From assembly GCF_008329535.1 (NCBI RefSeq), contig NZ_NPKR01000003.1, positions 620,001 through 684,000 on the forward strand: a stretch of 64,000 bases of DNA. Direction: 5' to 3'. The stretch is from Mycolicibacterium sp. P1-18. Its GTDB lineage: Bacteria > Actinomycetota > Actinomycetes > Mycobacteriales > Mycobacteriaceae. Under the pieces are notes generated by a model, which saw only the letters and a list, made by a program, of their open reading frames with translations, searched no databases and was not told where the DNA came from. Of the stretch, positions 52,181 through 60,879 are shown piece by piece. The translations under genes and the position numbers were made by a program. Every line of letters begins with the position of its first letter. The stretch's first letter is position 1.

Positions 52181-53721
52181 GCCTTGGCGCTCCTGAGCTC
52201 GTGTCCCTTCGACGTCAGGCACTTGCCGTTGGTCAGGTTCCACGACCAACCGTGCAGGTTGCAGGTCAGCGTGGTGCCCTCGACCACGCCGAACTTCGAC
52301 AGGTCGGCCTTCAGGTGCGGGCACCGCCGCTGAATCTCCCAGCCGTCCATCGTGATCGAGGCGGAGTCGTCGTGCGCCTCGGCGAACCAGCCGTCCGCGT
52401 AGGCGATGCGCTCGTCGGTCAGGCACTTGAAGAACGTGTAGAGGTACTCGTTGTATCCGCCGACCCGCCACGCGCGGAAGCGGGTGGACAGGAAGATCGT
52501 GTTGACCCAATCCGGCTCGTCGTCGCGCAGCACCGTCCGCACCAACTCGGGGGCGATCTCGAAGCCGTAGCGGAACTTCTCGTCCGCAATCGGTTCGCGC
52601 ACCGTGCGTTTCGGGAAGTCCAGCACGACCGACTCCGGTCCCATGCGGAGCTCGACCGGATAGCCGATGCCGTCGCAGATCTGGTCGCTCTGCAACATGA
52701 TGGGTTCGAACTTGGCCCGCAGCGGCTCCAGCAACGAGTCGCCGTCGGCGGGGGCCCAGCCGGCCTTGGCGGCGGCCAGCACCGGCGCCATCCGCTGCGC
52801 GTACGCCTCGATGTAGTCGGCCTTGCCCGTCGTGAAGATCGTCTCCGGGTCGTCGACCGGATGCTCCAGCGCGTTCAGTTCGGAGCCGGTGAAGTCGGCG
52901 GTGGTGCCGGGGATCATCAACAGCCCGCGGTCGTGGCCGTGGGTGCGCATCTGGTCGAGGAAGACGACCTGGTCGGGGAAGATGTTGGCCGGGTCGCCGT
53001 GATCGTCGTTGAGGTCGCGCAGGTCGGAGTCCAGGAAGCAGGGTGGCCCGGCGGACGGAACCACCCAGGTGGCGCCGACCTGGGCGATGTACTGGCGGCA
53101 GCGGTCCATCTGGCGCTGACGCTTCTGGATGCCGAACGCCTCCTTGGCCCTGGCCGGCATGTCGTAGACCATCGGGTACCAGATGGCGCCCGAGTACTGG
53201 AGCATGTGCACGTCGACGTGTCCGAACCCGGACTCGAGGACGTCGAGATCCACCGGCCTGGCGTCGTTCATGTTGAACGCCACGGTCTCCCCGTCGGAGA
53301 CCACCAGCCCGGAGTCGCCGATCGGGCCGTCGGCCGGCGCGCGGAGGGCGATGATCATCACGTCGAGGTCGCCCTTGGGGCCGCTCACCCGGTGCTTGGT
53401 CGAGTCGGTGGTCTCGAAGAACCGGTGGAAGCCGAGGGCCTCCAGCGCGCGACGCAGGTCCGGCACCGGGTAGTCCGGCAGCAGGACCACGGCGTCTTTG
53501 TTGACGTGGGCGGTCAGGTGCTCCGGATCGAAGTGGTCCTTGTGCAGGTGGCTGACGTAGAGGTAGTCGACGTCGCCGAGCGCGTCCCAGTCCAGGCCGC
53601 TGTTGTCGGGAAACGGGAACCACGACGCGAAGTACGCCGGGTTCACCCAGGGGTCGCAGAGGATGCTTCCGGCGGTGGTGTCGATCCGGAAGCCTGCGTG
53701 TCCGACGCTTGTGACCTGCAC
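52177..53721 (-). CDS. Metallo-beta-lactamase-fold protein fused to a Rieske domain (Rv3818-like)
   Basis: A 514-residue two-domain protein. Residues 1-270 have the beta-lactamase-fold metal site (SVGHAGFRI, VSHLHKDHFDP, then MLQYSGAIWYP). A helical middle part follows. The last 90 residues hold a Rieske 2Fe-2S site: CPHLKADL and CNLHGWSWNL give the two Cys-His pairs. The layout resembles the CMP-N-acetylneuraminate hydroxylase group, suggesting an oxygen-dependent reaction with an electron-transfer domain. It starts with GTG and is coupled to the small gene after it. Confidence 0.85.
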   Translation of the reverse strand: MQVTSVGHAGFRIDTTAGSILCDPWVNPAYFASWFPFPDNSGLDWDALGDVDYLYVSHLHKDHFDPEHLTAHVNKDAVVLLPDYPVPDLRRALEALGFHRFFETTDSTKHRVSGPKGDLDVMIIALRAPADGPIGDSGLVVSDGETVAFNMNDARPVDLDVLESGFGHVDVHMLQYSGAIWYPMVYDMPARAKEAFGIQKRQRQMDRCRQYIAQVGATWVVPSAGPPCFLDSDLRDLNDDHGDPANIFPDQVVFLDQMRTHGHDRGLLMIPGTTADFTGSELNALEHPVDDPETIFTTGKADYIEAYAQRMAPVLAAAKAGWAPADGDSLLEPLRAKFEPIMLQSDQICDGIGYPVELRMGPESVVLDFPKRTVREPIADEKFRYGFEIAPELVRTVLRDDEPDWVNTIFLSTRFRAWRVGGYNEYLYTFFKCLTDERIAYADGWFAEAHDDSASITMDGWEIQRRCPHLKADLSKFGVVEGTTLTCNLHGWSWNLTNGKCLTSKGHELRSAKA

Positions 53722-53776
53722 GTATTGCCTTCCCTGCGGGGTTTGACTACCGCCGATCCTACCGGGGCCGGCCGGG

Positions 53777-54442
53777 CTACTCCGCCCAGCGCTCGCGGTA
53801 GTAGGCGATGCGGTCGTGGTCGGGGGTCACTCCGTAGGCGGCTAGCAGCTCCGCCTCGTGCGACGCGCCGAAGTTCCACGCCAGCGACATCGTCGCGACC
53901 GCCAGGTCGGCCCATCGGTCCGCGACCCCGAGGTCGCCGAGGTCAACGTGCCCGCTGCATCGACCGTCGTCGCCGATCAGGCTGTTGGGGGCACACGCGT
54001 CGCCCTGACAGACCACCAGCCGGTCGGGGGCGGGCGCGTCGTCCGGCACCCACGACGGCCTGCCGAACGGGCAGTCCTGAACCGGCAGTGCGTCGTGGAG
54101 TCGGCGCAGGCCGCTGCCGATCGCGCGGGCGGCCTCTACCGGTCGCCCGGCCCAGTGCGGGTCGACGGCCGAACGTCCGGGGAGCGCCGCGGTGTGCAAC
54201 CAGCCCGGACCCACCGAGAGCACGCGGGGCACGGCCGCGAATCCGACGGCCCACCGCAGCCGGGCCGCCTCGGCCTCGAGGAGCGCGGCGTGATCGTTGG
54301 GATGGACCTTGACGAAGGCGTCACCGGCGACCGAGAAGGTCACGCCGCCCAGTTCGTTCACCCACACCGGGGCGACCGGCCGCCCGTCGGCGATGCGCAG
54401 CACGGCGTCGGGCACGGCGATGGATTCGGTCGGGAACGACAC
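53777..54442 (-). CDS. Aminoglycoside-3'-phosphotransferase-like kinase (Rv3817-like)
   Basis: A 221-residue APH-fold kinase. FVKVHPNDHAALLEAEAARL supplies the ATP-site Lys and Glu; VVCQGDACAPNSLIG is the catalytic loop with its Asp, and GHVDLGDLGVADRWADLA holds the metal-binding Asp, as in APH(3') enzymes. The histidine of the usual HGD triad is Gln. It is somewhat shorter than typical (about 260) enzymes. Whether it acts on drugs or a natural metabolite cannot be told. Confidence 0.82.
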   Translation of the reverse strand: MSFPTESIAVPDAVLRIADGRPVAPVWVNELGGVTFSVAGDAFVKVHPNDHAALLEAEAARLRWAVGFAAVPRVLSVGPGWLHTAALPGRSAVDPHWAGRPVEAARAIGSGLRRLHDALPVQDCPFGRPSWVPDDAPAPDRLVVCQGDACAPNSLIGDDGRCSGHVDLGDLGVADRWADLAVATMSLAWNFGASHEAELLAAYGVTPDHDRIAYYRERWAE

Positions 54443-54483
54443 GGCTCACACGATGCCATTGCCGCGGCACTAGGCTAACCCTC

Positions 54484-55251
54484 GTGGAACCGGTATACGG
54501 AACTGTCATCACCCTCGCCCGGTGCGTGTGGCGGCTGCAGGGGTTGAAGTTCACGGTCACCGGCGTGGAGAACCTGCCCGCCACCGGCGGCGCGGTGATT
54601 GCGATCAACCACACCAGTTACTTCGACTTCACCTTCGCCGGACTGCCGGCCTTCAAGCAGGGCCTCGGGCGCAAGGTGCGGTTCATGGCCAAGCGAGAAG
54701 TGTTCGACAGCAAGGTCTCCGGCCCGATCATGCGCAGCCTGCGTCACATCCCGGTGGACCGGGACAGTGGGGCGGCGTCGTTCGCCGAGGCGTGCCAGCG
54801 GCTCAAGGAGGGCGAGCTCGTCGGCGTCTACCCGGAGGCGACGATCAGCCGCAGCTTCGAGATCAAGGAATTCAAGTCGGGTGCGGCGCGCATGGCGATC
54901 GCCGCCGACGTGCCGATCGTGCCGCACATCGTCTGGGGTGCCCAGCGCGTGTGGACCAAGGGTCACCCCAAGAACATGCGGCGGCCCAAGGTGCCCATCT
55001 CGATCGCCGTCGGCGAACCAATCATGCCGACGCTGCCGCCGGCCGAGCTGACGGCGCTGCTGCACTCGCGCATGCAGCACCTGCTCGAGCAGGTACAGAC
55101 CAGCTACGGCCACCACCCGGCCGGCGAGTACTGGGTGCCGCACCGGATGGGCGGCGGCGCTCCCACCCTCGCCGAGGCCAACCAGATGGACGCCGACGAG
55201 GCAGCCGAGAAGGCGGCCCGCCGCGCCCAGCGAAACGAGTCCGCGGACTAG
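54484..55251 (+). CDS. 1-acyl-glycerol-phosphate acyltransferase (PlsC family), first copy
   Basis: A 255-residue lysophosphatidate acyltransferase. The catalytic NHTSYFDF (NHx4D motif) is at about residues 40-47, VRFMAKREVF the second block, IPVDRDSG the third and VYPEATISRSFEIKEFKSGA the substrate-binding EGT-like block. GTG start. The next gene, four bases later, is a paralogue, so the pair arose by duplication or divergence (Rv3816c-Rv3815c/Rv3814c in M. tuberculosis). Confidence 0.9.
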   Translation: MEPVYGTVITLARCVWRLQGLKFTVTGVENLPATGGAVIAINHTSYFDFTFAGLPAFKQGLGRKVRFMAKREVFDSKVSGPIMRSLRHIPVDRDSGAASFAEACQRLKEGELVGVYPEATISRSFEIKEFKSGAARMAIAADVPIVPHIVWGAQRVWTKGHPKNMRRPKVPISIAVGEPIMPTLPPAELTALLHSRMQHLLEQVQTSYGHHPAGEYWVPHRMGGGAPTLAEANQMDADEAAEKAARRAQRNESAD

Positions 55252-55255
55252 CACG

Positions 55256-56002
55256 ATGGAGCCGGTCTTCCGAACCTTGGAGATCACGGCCATGACCGCC
55301 GTGCGGGCCACCGGTACGCGCATCACCTACCGGGACCTGCACCACATCCCGGCCGACGGTGGCGCCGTGATCGCGATCAACCACACCGGTTACCTCGACT
55401 GGCTGCCCGCCGCGCTGGGCGTCATGCGCCGCCGACGACGGCTGCGCTTCATGATCAAGTCGGAGATGCAGCGGGTGAAGCCCGTCGACTTCCTGATCAG
55501 GCACACCAAGACGATCCCGGTGGACCGCCGGGCCGGCGCGGGCGCCTACGCCGCAGCCGTCGCGCGGCTGCGGGAGGGCGAGCTCGTCGGCGTGTATCCG
55601 GAGGCGACGATCAGCCGCAGCTTCGAGCTCAAGGACTTCAAGACGGGGGCGACGCGGATGGCGCTGGAGGCGCAGGTGCCGATCGTCCCGCTGATCGTCT
55701 GGGGCGCGCACCGCCTCTGGACGAAGGACCACCCACGCAACCTGGGTCGTAGCAAGATCCCGGTCACCGTGGCCGCGGGGCCGCCGTTGGCGCCGACCGG
55801 GTCGGTCGAGGAACTGCTGGGCGACCTGCGCGCGGAGATGGCCGAACTGCTGCTCGACGTCCAGCAGTCCTACGATCATCCCGAGGGCGCCTACTGGGTG
55901 CCGCACCGCCTCGGTGGAGGCGCCCCGACCATGGAAGAGGCGATAGTGCGCGAAGAAGCCGAGCTTGCCGAGCGTGCTCGCCGTGATTCGGGGAACCACT
56001 AG
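55256..56002 (+). CDS. 1-acyl-glycerol-phosphate acyltransferase (PlsC family), second copy
   Basis: A 248-residue paralogue of the preceding gene. It has NHTGYLDWLPA for the NHx4D motif, LRFMIKSEM, IPVDRRAG and the same VYPEATISRSFELKDFKTGA block. The two proteins share the C-terminal YWVPHRMGGGAPT / YWVPHRLGGGAPT ending, which is unusual for the family and points to a common ancestor. Its stop shares one base with the start of the HAD gene. Confidence 0.9.
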   Translation: MEPVFRTLEITAMTAVRATGTRITYRDLHHIPADGGAVIAINHTGYLDWLPAALGVMRRRRRLRFMIKSEMQRVKPVDFLIRHTKTIPVDRRAGAGAYAAAVARLREGELVGVYPEATISRSFELKDFKTGATRMALEAQVPIVPLIVWGAHRLWTKDHPRNLGRSKIPVTVAAGPPLAPTGSVEELLGDLRAEMAELLLDVQQSYDHPEGAYWVPHRLGGGAPTMEEAIVREEAELAERARRDSGNH

Positions 56003-56814
56003 TGCTGCCACTTCTCATCGCCACCGACGTCGACGGCACGCTGCTCGACCAGGACGAGCTGGTCACGCCGCGCACCAAGGCGGCCGTGCTGGCCGCGATG
56101 GACGCGGGCACCCAGTTCGTCCTCGCGACCGGCCGTCCGCCGCGCTGGATCTCCCCGGTCGTGGAGGAATTGGGTTTCGCGCCCATGGCGGTGTGCGCGA
56201 ACGGGGCGGTTCTCTACGATTCCGCGGCCGACCGCATTCTCTGGGCCAGGACGTTGTCGGTCGACGTGTTGCGGGAGCTGGCCGAGGTGGCCACCCGCGT
56301 CATCCCGGGAGCCGGACTCGCGGTGGAGCGCGTCGGCCGCAGTGCCCACGACGCGGCGACGCCGCAGTTCCTGAGCTCGCCGGGATACGAGCACGCCTGG
56401 CTCAACCCCGACAACACGGAGGTCTCCCTCGAGGACGTGCTGAATGCGCCCGCCGTCAAGCTCCTGATTCGCAAGGCGGGCGCCCAGAGCGCGGACATGG
56501 CGGCGGCGCTCGCCCCGCACGTCGGCCTCCAGGGCGACCTGACGTACTCGACCAACAACGGCCTGATCGAAGTGGTGCCGCTCGGCGTCAGCAAGGCCAC
56601 CGGAGTGGCGGAGGTCGCCACCCCGCTGGGCATCATGGCCGAGGACGTCGTCACGTTCGGAGACATGCCCAACGACATTCCGATGCTGTTGTGGGCGGGC
56701 CTGGGCGTCGCGATGGGCAACGCTCATCCGGAGGCCAAGGCGGCGGCCGACGAGGTCACTGCCCCCAACACCGACGACGGGCTGGCGCGTGTGCTCGAGC
56801 GGTGGTGGCTGTAG
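56002..56814 (+). CDS. HAD-superfamily phosphatase (Cof type)
   Basis: A 270-residue Cof-type (IIB) HAD hydrolase. Motif I is IATDVDGTLLDQDE, motif II the FVLATGRPPRWI threonine, the Lys of motif III is in VSKATGVAEVATPLG and motif IV reads VVTFGDMPNDIPML. GTG start one base into the previous stop. It dephosphorylates sugar phosphates or similar; the family is broad. Confidence 0.9.
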   Translation: MLPLLIATDVDGTLLDQDELVTPRTKAAVLAAMDAGTQFVLATGRPPRWISPVVEELGFAPMAVCANGAVLYDSAADRILWARTLSVDVLRELAEVATRVIPGAGLAVERVGRSAHDAATPQFLSSPGYEHAWLNPDNTEVSLEDVLNAPAVKLLIRKAGAQSADMAAALAPHVGLQGDLTYSTNNGLIEVVPLGVSKATGVAEVATPLGIMAEDVVTFGDMPNDIPMLLWAGLGVAMGNAHPEAKAAADEVTAPNTDDGLARVLERWWL

Positions 56815-56817
56815 GCC

Positions 56818-58431
56818 TCAGGCCTTGTTGCCGATGGGGGTGAAGCGCTCCAGTTGGACCGGCGCCTCACCCGGGTCGAGGGGGATGTTCAGCTCCACGC
56901 CGTCAATGACGCGGATGACGGTGCCGTGCTCACGGTCGAAGTTCAGCGTGCCGTGCTGGAAGTTCTGCACGATCCACTGGGGTTCCTGGATCTCCCCGCT
57001 GGTCGGCAGCCCGAGCGCGCCGCGTTCGAAGCCGAGCTTGCCCCACGCCTCGTAGATGGAACCGGTGACGGGTTCCGCGCCGCTGTCGGGTGACCAGTAC
57101 AGCGCGCCCTTGTCGAAGGTCACGTAGCGCGACGCGCCGTTCCCGGGTGTCTCCGGTGTCCGCGGCGCACCCAGGGGGCTGGTCTCGCCGCCCATCTGCG
57201 CCCACTTGCCGTAGATCGCCCCACCGCGAAGGGTGTCGGCGAGGTCACGGGGGCCGATGGGGGTGTTGAAGTGGGCGGCGGTGTCGCGCAGCAGCGGCAT
57301 GGCCGCGTAGGCGGCATTTCCCGGGCAGTCGGTGTTGCCGACGTCGCGGTGGGTGAAGATCGTGGGCAGCGTGACGACCGTGCCGCGGGAGAACTTGGTG
57401 AAGGAGCCGCCCGCCGAGGTCAGGGCGACCGAGCCCAGCGGGTCGACGTGGTCGAGGCCGAGGCGCCACCCCAGGAGGCGGCCCGTGGTGCGCAGCTGGA
57501 TGGGCGTGGGCGGCACCAGGTCGAAGTTGCCGAGCATGGCCACGCCCCAGGTGTCGGCGTTGAAGCCACCGGTGTGCGCGCCCTCGACGGGCCGGTCCAT
57601 TCCGCCGGCCCGGCCCTCGAACACCTGGCCGTACTTGTCGACCATGGCGTTGTAGGCGATGTCGCACCAGCCCAGCGTGCGGGTGTGGTACTCGAAGATG
57701 GAGCGGACGATGCCCGCCGAGTCCTCGGGCGAGTAGTCGTTGCTGCCGGCGGTGTGGTGCACGATGCCGGCACGAACTCCGCTGTCGTACACCGTGTTTC
57801 CGCAGACCTCGCCCTCGTTGGCGCCCCACTGCGCGCGTCCGATGAACGCGGGCGGCACGCCGGGCGGCGTCGCGGCCTCCGGTGGGATCGACGAGACGTC
57901 GACCGGTGCCTCCGGCGGGCTGATCAACACCGCCTTGAGGTCCTGGCCGAGCGGACGTTCGGCGTTGGCCGGCACGTAGCCGAGATCCGGCTTCGAGCTG
58001 GGGGAGGGGCCGACGACCGGCTTGGCCGCCACGGAGCGGTCCACCTTGATCTGGACGTCGGTGGTGTGGCCGACGAAGACGGGTTCGGTGCCCTTGACCG
58101 TGGCGCCGTCGGGGCCGACGCCCTCGAGGCTCTCGGCTTCGTACCAGGGACCCCACGAGCCGTCGGCCTTCTTGGCGCGCACGCTGGCCGAGGTTCCGCT
58201 CAGGTCGTCGGCGGTGAGGGCGACCATCGCGAACGGGGTGCTCTGGTGCAGCTCGCGGACGGTCTCTCCGCCGCCGACGTCGGTCAGGGGTCGTTCGACG
58301 ATGAGGGGTGCGGTGGCCAGCGGTGGTGGGGCGGCGTCACCGGGTAGGCCGTACATGGCCAGCGGCATCATGACCGCGGTCGCAGCGACTGCAGAGAACA
58401 GCAGCGACGGAAGTTGGCGGCGACACGACAC
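56818..58431 (-). CDS. Exported N-acetylmuramoyl-L-alanine amidase with LGFP repeats (Rv3811-like)
   Basis: A 537-residue exported peptidoglycan hydrolase. A signal peptide starts at residue 1 (LPSLLFSAVAATAVMMPLAM). The amidase_2/PGRP domain spans about 190-390: ARAQWGANEGEVCGN, GIVHHTAGSNDYS with the first zinc His, YNAMVDKYGQVFEGRAGG and FTHRDVGNTDCPGN with the second His and Cys. The C-terminal 130 residues have LGFP-like wall-binding repeats (GGETSPLGAPRTPE, GFERGALGLPTSGE). It is downstream of erp, separated by a hairpin. Confidence 0.92.
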   Translation of the reverse strand: MSCRRQLPSLLFSAVAATAVMMPLAMYGLPGDAAPPPLATAPLIVERPLTDVGGGETVRELHQSTPFAMVALTADDLSGTSASVRAKKADGSWGPWYEAESLEGVGPDGATVKGTEPVFVGHTTDVQIKVDRSVAAKPVVGPSPSSKPDLGYVPANAERPLGQDLKAVLISPPEAPVDVSSIPPEAATPPGVPPAFIGRAQWGANEGEVCGNTVYDSGVRAGIVHHTAGSNDYSPEDSAGIVRSIFEYHTRTLGWCDIAYNAMVDKYGQVFEGRAGGMDRPVEGAHTGGFNADTWGVAMLGNFDLVPPTPIQLRTTGRLLGWRLGLDHVDPLGSVALTSAGGSFTKFSRGTVVTLPTIFTHRDVGNTDCPGNAAYAAMPLLRDTAAHFNTPIGPRDLADTLRGGAIYGKWAQMGGETSPLGAPRTPETPGNGASRYVTFDKGALYWSPDSGAEPVTGSIYEAWGKLGFERGALGLPTSGEIQEPQWIVQNFQHGTLNFDREHGTVIRVIDGVELNIPLDPGEAPVQLERFTPIGNKA

Positions 58432-58503
58432 GGACCGATGTTACGTATGTGTCAGGTGTTACCAGTGTTTCGACACGGCGTGGCGTGGGTAGATCTCGCG
58501 CGC

Positions 58504-58555
58504 AACGGCACCGCAGAGCCTCGTCGGGTATCCCGATGGCTTCTGCGGTGCCGTT
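58504..58555. terminator. Long hairpin between erp and the amidase gene
   Basis: Perfect 14-base inverted repeat AACGGCACCGCAGA (58504-58517) and TCTGCGGTGCCGTT (58542-58555). It starts 13 bases past the erp stop and ends transcription of erp before the amidase gene. No U-run. Confidence 0.78.
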
Positions 58556-58567
58556 TCGTCGCAGGAT

Positions 58568-59467
58568 CTAGGCGGCGGGCACTGCCGCCGGTACGGCGGC
58601 CGCGGCGGGAACCGCTGCTGCCGCGCTCTTCTGGATGGCTCCGGTGATCATCGGCATGACCATGCCCTTGAGCAGGTCGATGGCCTGTCCGGCGCCGAGG
58701 CTCTCCGCGGCGCTGTTGAGGTCGCCGAGCAGTCCGCCGCCACCGCTGCTGGCCGCGGGTGCCCCGAGGCCGAGCGACGGATCGCCGCCGAGGATCGGGT
58801 AGGTGCCCGAGGTCGGGTCGAGCCCGATCGGATCGGCGATCGGAACCTCGCCGGCGCCGGGAACGCCGAGCCCAAGCCCGGTGTTGGCGGCCGGGGTGGT
58901 CAATCCGGGCAGTGCCGCGGTGGGGCTGGTCAGCGCCGGATTGGCGAGTCCGGGCGTGGTCAGGCCCGGCGTGGTGAGACCGGGTGTGGTCAGACCCGGC
59001 GTCGTCAGGCCCGGCGTGGTCAGACCGGGGGCGGTGAGGCCCGGCGTGGTCAGACCGGGCGTCGTGAGGCCGGGCGTGGTCAGACCGGGGGTCGTGAGAC
59101 CAGGCGTCGTCAGACCGGGTGCGGTCAGGCCGGGTGCGGTCAGGCCGGGCGCCGTGAGACCGGGTGCCGTGAGACCGGGCGCGGTCAGCCCCGGGCTGGT
59201 CAGCGTCGCCGCCGAGGGGGCGCCGCCGCCCAGGACGCCGCTCGGCAGGTTCACGCCGAACTGTGAGAGCCCCTGGGACAGGGCGCCGAGCAGCTCGCTC
59301 GGCAGATCGGTGACCAGCGCGGCCTGGACGAACTCGCGGTGCTGCGGCGCGGCGTCGGTGGTGGTGGACATGTCGGACAGTGCGACAACTGCAACTGGAC
59401 TTGCAACGGCCAGGGCGGCGACTGCGCTCATGGCTGTCGAGAGCTTGCGTCGACGACGGTTAGGCAC
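58568..59467 (-). CDS. erp: Exported repetitive protein Erp
   Basis: A 299-residue cell-surface protein. A basic start and signal peptide (AMSAVAALAVASPVAVVAL) lead to a globular segment (REFVQAALVTDLPSELLGAL). Sixteen PGLT[A/T] pentapeptides follow at residues 92-171, and the C-terminal half ends in a hydrophobic Ala/Val-rich anchor. Erp is a known virulence factor in M. tuberculosis and is found in all mycobacteria with varying repeats. It is divergent from glf. Confidence 0.93.
   Translation of the reverse strand: MPNRRRRKLSTAMSAVAALAVASPVAVVALSDMSTTTDAAPQHREFVQAALVTDLPSELLGALSQGLSQFGVNLPSGVLGGGAPSAATLTSPGLTAPGLTAPGLTAPGLTAPGLTAPGLTTPGLTTPGLTTPGLTTPGLTTPGLTAPGLTTPGLTTPGLTTPGLTTPGLTTPGLANPALTSPTAALPGLTTPAANTGLGLGVPGAGEVPIADPIGLDPTSGTYPILGGDPSLGLGAPAASSGGGGLLGDLNSAAESLGAGQAIDLLKGMVMPMITGAIQKSAAAAVPAAAAVPAAVPAA
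58955..59194 (-). repeat. PGLT[A/T] pentapeptide-coding repeat in erp
   Basis: Sixteen tandem 15-base units encoding PGLTA or PGLTT, in the order five A-type, five T-type, one A-type, five T-type, with a degenerate PGLAN after them. Units differ mainly at third positions. Repeat number differs between mycobacterial species and could change by slippage or unequal crossover. Confidence 0.93.
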
Positions 59468-59551
59468 GGAAGTCTCCTAGTGATTGCGTGACTGGGTGAT
59501 GCTGTGACTACGCGTTCGATGGTACGGCTGTGACTGGTGTGTCTAGAGTGA

Positions 59552-60877
<1,326 letters not shown>

Positions 60878-60879
60878 GC

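Noticed and set aside
58955..59194. Tandem 15-base repeats as a CRISPR array
   Set aside because: They are contiguous coding repeats of Erp with no spacers and no cas genes nearby.
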